Positions 20,876-28,622 of a stretch of DNA of 64,000 nucleotides are shown here, one piece after another. The notes under the pieces are model-generated. The model searched no databases. It saw only the letters and a list, made by a program, of their open reading frames with translations, and had not been told where the DNA came from. The position numbers and the translations under genes were made by a program. Source of the DNA: Carboxylicivirga sediminis (lineage in GTDB: Bacteria > Bacteroidota > Bacteroidia > Bacteroidales > Marinilabiliaceae). The number at the start of each line of letters is the position of its first letter. The first letter of the stretch is position 1. Location of the stretch: positions 124,001-188,000 of the forward strand of contig NZ_JAGTAR010000002.1 in the NCBI RefSeq assembly GCF_018156225.1, given 5' to 3'.

Positions 20876-22024
20876 TTAAATATTGCCGCTTTCAATGGCT
20901 CGGGACACCACAACCTTTTGAATCTCAGAAGTTCCCTCATAAATCTGTGTCAGCTTGGCATCGCGCATCAGACGCTCCACATGGTACTCTTTCACATAAC
21001 CGTATCCACCATGAATCTGCACTGCTTCGGTGGTTACACGCATAGCCATATCGGCCGCATATTGTTTGGCCATGGCACTGGCAATGCCATACGGTTGTCC
21101 CTGGTCTTTGAGCCAGGCTGCTTTCAGACAAAGGAATCTGGCGGCTTCAATCTCAGTGGCCATATCGGCCAGTTTAAAAGCAATAGCCTGGTGCCTGATG
21201 ATCGGCTTCCCGAAAGTCTTTCGTTCCATGGCATATTTACGCGCCAGCTCGTAAGCCCCGGAAGCAATACCCAACGCTTGAGATGCAATACCAATCCGCC
21301 CACCTTCCAGCGTTTTCATGGCAAACTTAAAGCCGAAACCATCTTCACCAATGCGATTCTCCTTCGGCACTTTTACATCGGTAAACTGCACCGAATGGGT
21401 GTCTGAACTGCGCATCCCCATTTTGTTTTCATGCGGGCCAACCGTAATTCCTTCGGCATGTCGATCGACTATCAGGGCATTGATGCCATGATGGCCTTTA
21501 GCCGGATCTGTTTGTGCAATCAACAAATAAACTGAGGCAGTATGGCCATTGGTGATCCAGTTTTTAACGCCATTCACCAGGTAATGATCACCCATATCAA
21601 TGGCTTTGGTTTGCTGCGAAGTGGCATCCGAACCCGCACCGGGTTCAGACAACAGGAAGGCACCAGTTACTTCACCCCTGGCCAGTGGTTTGAGATATTT
21701 CTCTTTCTGCTCTTCGGTACCGTACTTCTCTAATCCGAAACACACCAGTGAGTTATTAACCGATATGATGACACCCACCGAAGAATCTACTTTGGAAAGC
21801 TCTTCCATGGCCAGTACATAAGACACTGTATCCATGCCGCCACCATCGTATTGTGGGTCGACCAGCATCCCCAGAAAACCCAGTTCAGCCAGGTTACGGA
21901 TGTGTTCTGTGGGATAAATCGCTTTCTCATCCCGTTCAATCACATCCTGTATCAGCTCGCGCTGCGCATAATCACGGGCAGCCTGCTGAATCATTATTTG
22001 CTCTTCTGTTAATTGGAAATTCAT
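20876..22024 (-). CDS. Acyl-CoA dehydrogenase
   Basis: FAD enzyme that introduces the alpha-beta double bond in acyl-CoA and gives electrons to ETF. It is full length (382 residues) with family signatures GAFLLSEPGAGSDA, WITNGHTASVYLLI and the C-terminal QIHGGYGYVKEYHVERLMRD followed by QIYEGTSEIQ. The catalytic Glu is the one in YEGTSE, as in short-chain (butyryl-CoA) dehydrogenases. The thiolase gene precedes it by 30 bp and etfB follows by 19 bp. The operon partner IcmF suggests a C4 substrate. Confidence 0.95.
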   Translation of the reverse strand: MNFQLTEEQIMIQQAARDYAQRELIQDVIERDEKAIYPTEHIRNLAELGFLGMLVDPQYDGGGMDTVSYVLAMEELSKVDSSVGVIISVNNSLVCFGLEKYGTEEQKEKYLKPLARGEVTGAFLLSEPGAGSDATSQQTKAIDMGDHYLVNGVKNWITNGHTASVYLLIAQTDPAKGHHGINALIVDRHAEGITVGPHENKMGMRSSDTHSVQFTDVKVPKENRIGEDGFGFKFAMKTLEGGRIGIASQALGIASGAYELARKYAMERKTFGKPIIRHQAIAFKLADMATEIEAARFLCLKAAWLKDQGQPYGIASAMAKQYAADMAMRVTTEAVQIHGGYGYVKEYHVERLMRDAKLTQIYEGTSEIQKVVVSRAIESGNI

Positions 22025-22054
22025 TTGTCTTTAGTTATTTGATTAGGGAGATTT

Positions 22055-23290
22055 TTATTTACATTGTTTAAATACCATGCTTACCACCGTCTTATCATTG
22101 CCGCCCATATTCACTGTCATTCCGTAAGGTTTATTATTAGGAACCTTGATTTGTGCCTGCCCCGCCTGACCTGTTAGCTGTTCCCATATGGTCACCACCT
22201 GATGCACACCTGTGGCTCCGGTTGGATGTCCCCAGGCAATCAGTCCGCCTGTGGTATTAAAAGGGATAGTGCCATTACGTGCCGTGTTGCCTTCAGCCAC
22301 ATATGCTGCTCCTTTACCCTTAGCTGCAAAACCAATGGCCTCGGTTGCCAATACGCCGGCAATGGTAAAGCAATCGTGCGTTTCCACAGTTGCAAGCTGC
22401 TCTTTTCCGATGCCAGCCATGCTTAACACTCTGTTTACAGCAGCTTTGGTAGTACTTAATTCCAATGGGTCAGCCGGTTCTTCCATGATATTATCCTCAG
22501 CCTGGGCAAAACCAACCAGTTCAATAGCCTCATTCAGCGGAATGCCGGTGCGCTTTAATCCTTCCTCAGAAACGATAGCAATGGCCGAAGCTCCATCCGA
22601 CACCTTGGAGCAGTCGGTATAATTAAGATGATCCACGAAACGGCTTCCATCGGGAGGCAGCAATCCCGTTTCCATCAGTTTATCACTTTTATTCTCATAT
22701 TCCTGAGCTGTTTCACACAGGCGTGCATTCTCCACACAATTGACATACCATTTAGCCAGGCCTTTACGCATGTATTCTTCGCCATAGGCATTGGCATAAG
22801 CACCAGCCCGGTCGCTGAATTTTCCCGGAAAGAAATAGGCATGTCCATCTTTTCGTTTCGGATAATAATCCGCCTGAGCCAGGAAGTCGGCACCATACAT
22901 GGCTTTCACTGTATTCTGAACTTCCACACCAACCACCAGCACCACCTCCGCTGTGCCAGCGAGTATAGACTTCACGCCCGTCATCACAGCCAACCCTCCG
23001 GAAGCACAGGCGCCTTCGACTCTAACGGAAGGTTTGTATTTCAATTTCTCATCAATAGATGGGATAAAAGCCGCCAAATGCGCCTGATTATTGAAACGAG
23101 AAGCAATGAAGTTACCAATAACGCTTTCGTCCACATGTTCTGCCCCGTTAATACGCTCTAGTACATTTCGTCCTGCCTCCTGTATGTAATGCGCCAGTCC
23201 CGGGTTTTCTTTTTTAGGATTGAACTCCGAACGTCCGCTCCCCAGCGAGATCGTATTATATCCGGCTACTATAAAAACACGTTTTTGCAT
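22055..23290 (-). CDS. Thiolase (acetyl-CoA acetyltransferase, SCP-x type)
   Basis: Cleaves 3-ketoacyl-CoA with CoA, or runs the reverse condensation. The nucleophilic Cys is in VEGACASGGLAV (about residue 93), the His motif is ETHDCFTIAG, and the C-terminal GGLIAWGHPTGATGVHQ is present. These motifs resemble SCP-x-type thiolases more than FadA. The 411-residue length is normal. It begins 4 bp after the 3-hydroxyacyl-CoA dehydrogenase gene, so the two are co-translated. Confidence 0.92.
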   Translation of the reverse strand: MQKRVFIVAGYNTISLGSGRSEFNPKKENPGLAHYIQEAGRNVLERINGAEHVDESVIGNFIASRFNNQAHLAAFIPSIDEKLKYKPSVRVEGACASGGLAVMTGVKSILAGTAEVVLVVGVEVQNTVKAMYGADFLAQADYYPKRKDGHAYFFPGKFSDRAGAYANAYGEEYMRKGLAKWYVNCVENARLCETAQEYENKSDKLMETGLLPPDGSRFVDHLNYTDCSKVSDGASAIAIVSEEGLKRTGIPLNEAIELVGFAQAEDNIMEEPADPLELSTTKAAVNRVLSMAGIGKEQLATVETHDCFTIAGVLATEAIGFAAKGKGAAYVAEGNTARNGTIPFNTTGGLIAWGHPTGATGVHQVVTIWEQLTGQAGQAQIKVPNNKPYGMTVNMGGNDKTVVSMVFKQCK

Positions 23291-23293
23291 GGC

Positions 23294-24625
23294 TTAAAAA
23301 TTATAATCGTTAACGGGTCCGTACAAGTGATAAAATCCATTCATCATCACGGCATTGACATAATCGGTGGATGCAGTGACACCATCCTCCTTCAGTTGAA
23401 GACCTAAAGCTTTCATGGCTGCCATATATGTCTTCAGGAGTCGGGCACCTCGACTGTATTCACCGGCTAGCTGCTCAAAGGTTTCTTTCAGATGCTGCTC
23501 CCGATATTTAGAGCGGCTCAACTGATTCCAGGAGTAAACTTTTGTTCGTACGGATAAGTATTCATCAGCTTCCAAAGCAGGTGTTTCAATGCCTACATAC
23601 TTATCGGCATCGATATCATACAATTCAACCGGACGGCCTTTTTCGTACCTGAACAAACCCTCTTTTTGGGAGCCATCATGATGTTGTCCTCCCCTTACCC
23701 CTTTTTCCAAAAGACTGGTTAGTAATGGACTGACTATCTCTTCATCGAGGTAAGTATTCATCACCTTCATAATCAACACACAGACATCGATACCGACATA
23801 GTCGACCAACTGAAAGATACCCATGGGGCGCATCATCAGCTCGTGACTGACCTTATCGGTAATCAGCAAAGCCTGTTGTGCATCCAGTTCTTTTCGCAGA
23901 TCATTATACATTTTCTCGGCAAACAATATCTCGCGCATGAAAAAGCCATTGCCAACAAAACCTGCCACATCGAAAGAAGGCACGATGAGTTTATCCATGT
24001 GCCTGGCAAAACCATCCACTATTTTACTCAACTCAGGATGGCCGTCTTTCAACTCAACCACTTCGATCAGCTTCTGTACAGCCGGCGGATTATAGAAATG
24101 ACAGCCAATGATGCGTCCATCCAATTGTGCTTTCTGATTCAGTACCTCAATGGGAATAGCACTTGTGTTAGTTAGGAAAAATGGTTCATGTGGATTATTG
24201 TCATTGATTTGTTTCAAAACAGATGACTTAATCGTCTCATCCTCAATAATGGCTTCAAAAACCAAGGTAGAATGATAAGCAGCCTCCATATTTATTGATG
24301 GTTTCACTAACGATAGTGCTTCAAACACAAACGCCTCAATGATGTCTTTATTATCAATGAGATGAGCCCGGTTAGCATAGAGCTTTCGCAGCTCAACAAT
24401 GTTTTTTTCAGCCCACTTCTGCAGTTGCTCTTTCAGGTAATTCATTAATCCCAGCAAACGTTCAAAGTTTTGATCAATGGCATTAATAACAAAGGTTTGT
24501 CCCAAATAAGGTGCATGGTGCATCAACTTAGTGGCGTGTAAAACATTCATGAGTAGAATACCACTGCCCATTTTGCCAGCCGCACCAATGACACTAATGT
24601 TCTTAAATCTATCCAGATGGCTCAT
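23294..24625 (-). CDS. 3-Hydroxyacyl-CoA dehydrogenase
   Basis: NAD-dependent oxidation of 3-hydroxyacyl-CoA. The start at 24625 (MSHLDRFKNISVIGAAGKMGSG) places the dinucleotide-binding GxxGxMGxG at the N-terminus as usual; the longer frame would run into the crotonase gene. The catalytic region is seen as GCHFYNPPAVQKLIEVVE and VGNGFFMRE. At 443 residues it is longer than single-domain HBDH (about 285), because it has an extended C-terminus resembling the second C-terminal repeat of larger enzymes. No crotonase domain is fused; that is a separate gene. Confidence 0.92.
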   Translation of the reverse strand: MSHLDRFKNISVIGAAGKMGSGILLMNVLHATKLMHHAPYLGQTFVINAIDQNFERLLGLMNYLKEQLQKWAEKNIVELRKLYANRAHLIDNKDIIEAFVFEALSLVKPSINMEAAYHSTLVFEAIIEDETIKSSVLKQINDNNPHEPFFLTNTSAIPIEVLNQKAQLDGRIIGCHFYNPPAVQKLIEVVELKDGHPELSKIVDGFARHMDKLIVPSFDVAGFVGNGFFMREILFAEKMYNDLRKELDAQQALLITDKVSHELMMRPMGIFQLVDYVGIDVCVLIMKVMNTYLDEEIVSPLLTSLLEKGVRGGQHHDGSQKEGLFRYEKGRPVELYDIDADKYVGIETPALEADEYLSVRTKVYSWNQLSRSKYREQHLKETFEQLAGEYSRGARLLKTYMAAMKALGLQLKEDGVTASTDYVNAVMMNGFYHLYGPVNDYNF

Positions 24626-24650
24626 AATATATTGTATAATTGGGTTACGT

Positions 24651-25409
24651 TTACCACTGAGGTTTGCGTTTTTCGAGGAAAGCACTCATCCCTTCCTGCG
24701 CTTCGTTGTTGAATAAATAAGCAAAAGCCTCCTGTTCGGCATTACATCCAGCCACAAAGCCCTTCTCTAATCCACAATTAACGACGGCCGCTAAAGTTCT
24801 GGTAGCTAATGGTCCTTTCGATGTAATGAGTTTGGCCAGTTCCATTGCCTTATCCATTAATTCTTCATTGGAATAGACAGCCTGAACGAGTCCCATCCGA
24901 AGTGCCTCGGTGGCATCAAACATATTGGCTGTATACAGGTAATAACGGGCATTATTAAGCCCAATGGCACGCACCAGGCGCTGCGAACCTCCAAAACCGG
25001 GGATCAATCCCAGATTCACCTCAGGGGCACTAAACTTTGCCGTTTCGGCAGCCAACAGAAAGCTGCATGATAAAGCCATCTCAAGGCCTCCGCCAAAAGT
25101 AAAGCCATTGAGGGCCCCGATAAAAGGTATGGGTGATTGTTCTATGCGGTTCATCACATCATGTCCCAGGCTGGAAAAAGCTTTAGCCTCCTGCTCCGAC
25201 TTCCCCTGCATCTCAGCAATATCGGCTCCAGCAATAAAAGCCTTGCCCTCTCCGGTAAGAATAATCACACGAATATCCTCACTGGCTTCTATTTTATCCA
25301 AAATTGTATTTAATTCCTTAAGTACTTCACTATTGAGAGCATTTAATGCTTTAGGACGCGAAAATGTAATGATGCCAACAGCATCGTGTTTTGTGTAAGT
25401 GAGGTTCAT
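24651..25409 (-). CDS. Enoyl-CoA hydratase / crotonase
   Basis: Hydrates 2-enoyl-CoA to 3-hydroxyacyl-CoA. The oxyanion-hole segments are visible as AFIAGADIAEM and LNGFTFGGGLEMALSCSF. The acid/base Glu region is APEVNLGLIPGFGGSQRLVR. The 252-residue length is typical. It is the first gene of the nine-gene acyl-CoA operon that runs to icmF; 351 bp of non-coding DNA lie upstream. Confidence 0.95.
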   Translation of the reverse strand: MNLTYTKHDAVGIITFSRPKALNALNSEVLKELNTILDKIEASEDIRVIILTGEGKAFIAGADIAEMQGKSEQEAKAFSSLGHDVMNRIEQSPIPFIGALNGFTFGGGLEMALSCSFLLAAETAKFSAPEVNLGLIPGFGGSQRLVRAIGLNNARYYLYTANMFDATEALRMGLVQAVYSNEELMDKAMELAKLITSKGPLATRTLAAVVNCGLEKGFVAGCNAEQEAFAYLFNNEAQEGMSAFLEKRKPQW

Positions 25410-25535
25410 AAAAAGAGCTTAATTAGAATGCTAATCAAGTTAGGAAATCTATTTTAAGATATCAATGTCTTTTTTATAAAAAATTACAATTCACTTACAA
25501 ATTGCAACTACCATCAATGAGTTTTTAATAAACAC

Positions 25536-25548
25536 GTTATGACATAAC
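25536..25548. promoter_or_regulatory. Candidate operator upstream of the acyl-CoA operon
   Basis: Perfect 6+1+6 inverted repeat GTTATGACATAAC, about 127 bp before the first codon of the crotonase gene. The regulator is unknown; TetR- or FadR-like repressors often control such operons. Confidence 0.3.
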
Positions 25549-25703
25549 ACCAGACACATCAACACTTCATTCATTATAAACTATCAGCCACAGTTAACTA
25601 GCTCAGGTAACGAAAGAGCTTTAGCTGTCCGAGTATATTCTGGGAATAATTTGTGCTTTTCTATTGATGGCTGTTCACAGGTAAAAACGAATGGGAATAA
25701 AAT

Positions 25704-25739
25704 AAAAAACTCCTAACCTCACAAAGGAGATTAGGAGTT
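25704..25739 (-). terminator. Terminator after ywbE
   Basis: Inverted repeat AACTCCTAA (25708-25716) and TTAGGAGTT (25731-25739), with the stem extended by inner bases. An A-run at 25704-25709 gives the T-run on the minus strand. Confidence 0.75.
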
Positions 25740-25760
25740 CCATTCAAATTTCTTATGTTG

Positions 25761-25955
25761 CTATATCTTTATCATCTTCACACGACCAATCTGGCCAGTC
25801 TTAAGTTTACATTCAATCCCTTTCAGATGAAAAGATACCTCATCAATAATTTCCTGCACCACACCGTGAGTTAAATTTCCTGAACGCTCATCTTGTTTCT
25901 GAAGAATCGCCACCTTAGTTCCCTTTTTAATGTTTTTTCTTTCCCTTCCGTCCAT
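25761..25955 (-). CDS. ywbE: YwbE family protein
   Basis: A 64-residue basic protein starting MDGRERKNIKKGTKVAILQKQDERSGNLTHG, which matches the YwbE family: a small SH3/KOW-like fold with the recurring KKDQRTGKLT-like segment and a final GQIGRVKMI. The function is unknown, although such proteins are suspected RNA binders. It is monocistronic with its own terminator and is the last chromosomal gene before the integrated element. Confidence 0.85.
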   Translation of the reverse strand: MDGRERKNIKKGTKVAILQKQDERSGNLTHGVVQEIIDEVSFHLKGIECKLKTGQIGRVKMIKI

Positions 25956-26107
25956 TTTTACTCTAAAATAATAATTGACATTTTCTACTAATTATTAATA
26001 CAGGTATTTTTTGGATACTGCAAACCATCCCTAATGTTATCTAGGATGTCTAATCAAGATCCTTCAATATCCCCCTAGTGTATTATATTTCTTATTCCCA
26101 ATTAAAA

Positions 26108-26135
26108 AGCCGAACTCCATTTCTGAAATTCGGCT
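26108..26135 (-). terminator. Original tRNA-Cys terminator, displaced by the integrated element
   Basis: Inverted repeat AGCCGAA (26108-26114) and TTCGGCT (26129-26135) with an A-run to its left, so it terminates minus-strand transcripts. It sits 6 bp outside the left attachment repeat, exactly where the terminator of a minus-strand tRNA-Cys would lie before insertion. Confidence 0.7.
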
Positions 26136-26141
26136 TATTTT

Positions 26142-26157
26142 GAGGTTCCTGGCGGAT
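26142..26157. repeat. Left attachment site (duplicate of tRNA-Cys 3' end)
   Basis: GAGGTTCCTGGCGGAT is identical to 61343-61358, which is the 3' part of tRNA-Cys. The match stops at both sides. Just inside lie two direct repeats AACCTGCC (26165-26172 and 26174-26181, period 9 bp) that could be integrase arm sites. Confidence 0.88.
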
Positions 26158-26196
26158 CTGAACGAACCTGCCTAACCTGCCGAATTTAAATCCGTT

Positions 26197-26214
26197 ATCT
26201 TTTCGTAAAAAGAT
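26197..26214 (-). terminator. Possible terminator of the repressor gene
   Basis: Inverted repeat ATCTTTT (26197-26203) and AAAAGAT (26208-26214), 25 bp after the repressor stop codon. The stem is short and AT-rich. Confidence 0.35.
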
Positions 26215-26238
26215 TAGGTAACCGAATCAGAGACCCTT

Positions 26239-26637
26239 TCATGCAAATTTTAGATGTTTTTGAGTTGAAAAATTACGTTCTAAAACATGAAGAATCCTCT
26301 GAGGATTTATTCCGCTACCCGAGTCCTTTACTAATCGATCTAAATTCTGTTTTACATCTTGTTGCTGACGTTCTAAAACAGCAACCTGTTCTTTTAATTG
26401 TTTGTTTTCTAGTGCCAAACGATTATTAAAATCCTTGCCGCTTAAGAGCCAAATTATTTCAGTATCAGAGAAAAGGTTCATACAAGCCTGTATTACATCA
26501 AATGAGGGATTATTCTTCCCCGTAATAATCCTTGATAAACCTTGCTCAGTCATTCCTACTTTTTGGCAAAACACCTTATTAGTCTTTAATTCTGAGACTT
26601 TTATAAGATGCTTCAATCTATCTCCAAATGTATTCAT
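26239..26637 (-). CDS. XRE-family repressor-like regulator of the element
   Basis: Residues about 1-65 (MNTFGDRLKHLI...GMTEQGLSRIITGKNNPSF) are a Cro/CI-type helix-turn-helix. Residues about 75-105 form a coiled coil (ENKQLKEQVAVLERQQQDV). The start at 26637 was chosen because it begins the conserved HTH; a longer frame to 26742 would cover the promoter. It has no peptidase domain. Its place at the element end opposite the integrase, with its own promoter and a palindrome upstream, suggests the lysogeny or maintenance regulator. Confidence 0.8.
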   Translation of the reverse strand: MNTFGDRLKHLIKVSELKTNKVFCQKVGMTEQGLSRIITGKNNPSFDVIQACMNLFSDTEIIWLLSGKDFNNRLALENKQLKEQVAVLERQQQDVKQNLDRLVKDSGSGINPQRILHVLERNFSTQKHLKFA

Positions 26638-26739
26638 GGTACTAAGTTTTAATTTTTTTGCGTAAAATATTTGGATTAAATGAACTATCCTGTTAATATT
26701 GCAATCACATAAATGAACACAATGATTCATTTTAGATGT

Positions 26740-26770
26740 CAAATATAATCACTTTGGTTCATTTTCGCAA
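26740..26770 (-). promoter_or_regulatory. Promoter of the repressor gene
   Basis: On the minus strand TATATTTG (plus 26740-26747) matches the Bacteroidota -7 box and TTG (plus 26768-26770) lies 20 bp upstream. The transcript would have a leader of about 95 bases. Confidence 0.55.
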
Positions 26771-26778
26771 ACATAGAA

Positions 26779-26798
26779 TTAACCAATTGATTAGTTAA
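26779..26798. promoter_or_regulatory. Candidate repressor operator
   Basis: Imperfect 20-bp palindrome TTAACCAATTGATTAGTTAA (16 of 20 positions symmetric) just upstream of the repressor promoter. This is a plausible autoregulatory site. Confidence 0.4.
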
Positions 26799-26870
26799 AA
26801 GATTAAGAATAAGCGCAGATACTATGAAAAAGAGCACTGACATACAGCAAAATAAGTACAGTAATAGTAA

Positions 26871-27248
26871 TTACTTGCTGTTACTCTTAGGAAATGAAAC
26901 ACCTAAGAACTTGCCAATTGCGCCAGTTAATGCTGTCACAAGAATTGTTGTATTGCCAACATTGAGCTTATCAATTACAGAAAGCCATACGATTACACCA
27001 ACCAGCACTCCAATTGCAATTCCACCGACAATGCTTTCCTTATTCTTTATTCGCTCGGTAGCTTCAATACGTTTATTAGCAGTTTCTATTTTTCTAAGCT
27101 CAATTTCAGTGTGCTTATCAGCCTTATATTTTTCTGCATCAGCATACTTATCAAGAGCCTTATCGACAGCTTCCATACCTTTTTCAACTATAATAGTTAG
27201 CAATGCACTGTCATCTGATTCTGACTCGTGCTTTTGTAATTCACTCAT
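26871..27248 (-). CDS. Small membrane protein with two C-terminal helices
   Basis: Predicted from MSELQKHESES at 27248; the longer frame would begin inside a hairpin. The N-terminal two thirds is charged and helical (KALDKYADAEKYKADKHTEIE). It is followed by two hydrophobic helices (SIVGGIAIGVLVGVIVWLSVI and ILVTALTGAIGKFLGV). The topology resembles some phage holin or superinfection-exclusion proteins. It is transcribed in the same direction as the repressor, so it may be expressed in the lysogen. No family is recognised. Confidence 0.65.
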   Translation of the reverse strand: MSELQKHESESDDSALLTIIVEKGMEAVDKALDKYADAEKYKADKHTEIELRKIETANKRIEATERIKNKESIVGGIAIGVLVGVIVWLSVIDKLNVGNTTILVTALTGAIGKFLGVSFPKSNSK

Positions 27249-27272
27249 AATAATCAAGAATTTATTTAACCT

Positions 27273-27310
27273 AAAGCGCACACCCGAAAACGTTCGGCTC
27301 TGTGCGCTTT
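27273..27310. terminator. Strong bidirectional hairpin
   Basis: Perfect 10-bp inverted repeat AAAGCGCACA (27273-27282) and TGTGCGCTTT (27301-27310) with an inner CCGAA/TTCGG pairing. It separates the leftward lysogeny-side genes from the rightward block. A minus-strand TATATTTG box lies at 27312-27319, so the hairpin may also be in the leader of the 26871 gene. Confidence 0.6.
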
Positions 27311-27347
27311 TCAAATATAATAATTAGCCCCAAAACCCAGTAACCTA

Positions 27348-27719
27348 ATGAGAGACCGATCTAACAAAAAAATGATAGAACGCGACATGAAAAAGTATGT
27401 AAAGACAGATATTCAATATTTGCTTACTACTGTAGTTAATACATGCTCCTGTATTAATACTCTCAGCAATATTCTTGACACTTTGAGCAAGGGCAATGGC
27501 TTAAATAATCATGATGCGAACACATATACAGAAACGGTTCTGCAATTGAGAAAAAACATAGCAGGCATTGACTTGGTATGCTCAAGATATGCTTTCAGTA
27601 ATTCTCTAAACAAAGAAAAGCAGCAAGCCTTTGATATGGCTACAACTAAATCAAGCGTTTACGATGCCCAGGAGCACTTTAAGCTATCAGTAGAGGAACA
27701 TTTAAAATACCTAGAATAA
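27348..27719 (+). CDS. Hypothetical helical protein
   Basis: 123 residues with no signal or membrane segment, mostly helical, with three Cys (VNTCSCIN, DLVCSRY). An internal start at 27372 or later is possible. It is the first rightward gene of the element and is followed directly by a large stem-loop. Not recognised. Confidence 0.5.
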   Translation: MRDRSNKKMIERDMKKYVKTDIQYLLTTVVNTCSCINTLSNILDTLSKGNGLNNHDANTYTETVLQLRKNIAGIDLVCSRYAFSNSLNKEKQQAFDMATTKSSVYDAQEHFKLSVEEHLKYLE

Positions 27720-27725
27720 AAACCA

Positions 27726-27791
27726 CCGTGCAACACCCAGCAACGGCCAATTGATGGCCCGACCAATTGCGAGCAACGGAACGTTGCACGG
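27726..27791. repeat. Long stem-loop with internal repeats (possible origin or structured RNA)
   Basis: CCGTGCAAC (27726-27734) pairs with GTTGCACGG (27783-27791). Inside are two copies of AGCAACGG (27739-27746, 27772-27779) and two of CCAATTG. The interval 27720-27951 has no convincing gene. Confidence 0.55.
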
Positions 27792-27848
27792 AGTGAGAAA
27801 AGTTAAAAAAACTGAAAAAACGCGCCAAAAACGGAAGGAAACTGCCCA

Positions 27849-27858
27849 AAACCGAAAG
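27849..27858 (+). promoter_or_regulatory. AAACCGAAAG module, copy A
   Basis: Preceded by CGGAAG and GAAACTGC within an A/C-rich tract. The same arrangement occurs at 35112 and 45290 before other transcription units. Probably a virus-specific regulatory site; it lies 93 bp before the 27952 start. Confidence 0.45.
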
Positions 27859-27951
27859 TAACAATTCAAGGGGTTGGATATTGGCTCTCGTTTCAATTGG
27901 CTCGGCCAAATAAATAACCATTGGAATAGTAACCGATTTAATGCAAAAATC

Positions 27952-28152
27952 ATGAAAGAACAACTAATCAACCTGGTTAACCAGGAATTCAAAGGAAAGG
28001 GTATGATAGCCTCAATTGAAAACGACAAAACAATAACAATTGCAAAAGCTTCGAAGATTGAAGCAATGCAGCTAGAATATAACAAAGAATCGGGAGAAAT
28101 CTTTGTGATGCAAGTTGGGAGATATTCAATTAATGATTTGAGAGAAGCATAG
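27952..28152 (+). CDS. Hypothetical 66-residue protein
   Basis: The start MKEQLINLVNQEFKGKG is preferred over an upstream in-frame codon at 27874, which would read through the AAACCGAAAG module's downstream region. It is an alpha-plus-beta protein of unknown function. A strong terminator follows 48 bp after its stop. Confidence 0.6.
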   Translation: MKEQLINLVNQEFKGKGMIASIENDKTITIAKASKIEAMQLEYNKESGEIFVMQVGRYSINDLREA

Positions 28153-28200
28153 TGATGATGGTTGCAATGAAGATATATTATTGCTCTTTCAAATCCCTAT

Positions 28201-28244
28201 GTAGCCAGGGGGACACTCCCTTTTCCCTGGCTACTTCCTTTTTT
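28201..28244 (+). terminator. Strong rho-independent terminator
   Basis: Perfect 10-bp stem GTAGCCAGGG (28201-28210) and CCCTGGCTAC (28225-28234) followed by a T-rich tract. Confidence 0.85.
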
Positions 28245-28345
28245 AAGACCATACAAGCAAGGTTGGATTTTTATCATTCATCTTTGATTAATATAGAGGG
28301 GGTGGCTTTAGAACATGGGGCCGCTTTCTCATTTTTAAAGAACTA

Positions 28346-28374
28346 TACGACCCAATGTGAGGCCGTATTTTTTT
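28346..28374 (+). terminator. Terminator-like hairpin
   Basis: TACGACC (28346-28352) pairs with GGCCGTA (28361-28367) with one mismatch, followed by seven T. Confidence 0.5.
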
Positions 28375-28387
28375 GGTTTCAAACATT

Positions 28388-28426
28388 AAGCGCACACTGG
28401 CAACGGCCTTTAAGTGCGCTTTTTTA
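28388..28426 (+). terminator. Rho-independent terminator
   Basis: AAGCGCAC (28388-28395) and GTGCGCTT (28414-28421) followed by a T-run. Confidence 0.75.
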
Positions 28427-28440
28427 ATTGCACAGCACTA

Positions 28441-28587
28441 TGGATTTACTCAAGAACATTTTGAAAATGGCCCTGAACGTCAGAGAGACCATAAGAAAGC
28501 ACCATATGAAGCTTGAGCTATTAGGCTTTGACCAACAACGCGAGAAAGTGAAGTTTCATTCTTCGCTGAAAATGCGCAAAAACTAAC
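28441..28587 (+). CDS. Small basic 48-residue protein
   Basis: A short open frame (MDLLKNILKMALNVRETIRKHH..., ending LKMRKN) begins 15 bp after a terminator and ends 36 bp before the winged-helix gene. It is helical and positively charged. There is no family match; coding status rests on its position and the absence of other content. Confidence 0.45.
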
Positions 28588-28622
28588 TAATTCAACAACA
28601 ATCTTCCCCGATTAGTAGAATT

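Larger units (their letters stand above)
25410..25760. other. Non-coding interval between the acyl-CoA operon and ywbE
   Basis: No gene is seen. It should contain the promoter of the minus-strand acyl-CoA operon, although no clear TAnnTTTG box was found, and the ywbE terminator at its right end. A perfect inverted repeat GTTATG-A-CATAAC lies at 25536-25548. Confidence 0.6.
28153..28440. other. Non-coding interval with three terminator-like hairpins
   Basis: It holds hairpins at 28201-28244, 28346-28374 and 28388-28426. An open frame here (28152-28427) runs through all three and is not credible. A small RNA could be made from between the hairpins. Confidence 0.55.

Noticed and set aside
26824-27327. 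Plus-strand open frame of 167 codons.
   Set aside because: It is the antisense of the minus-strand two-helix membrane protein, whose composition and hydrophobic pattern are more credible.
28152-28427. Open frame of 91 codons after the 27952 gene.
   Set aside because: It runs through three terminator hairpins and has no protein-like character; treated as non-coding.
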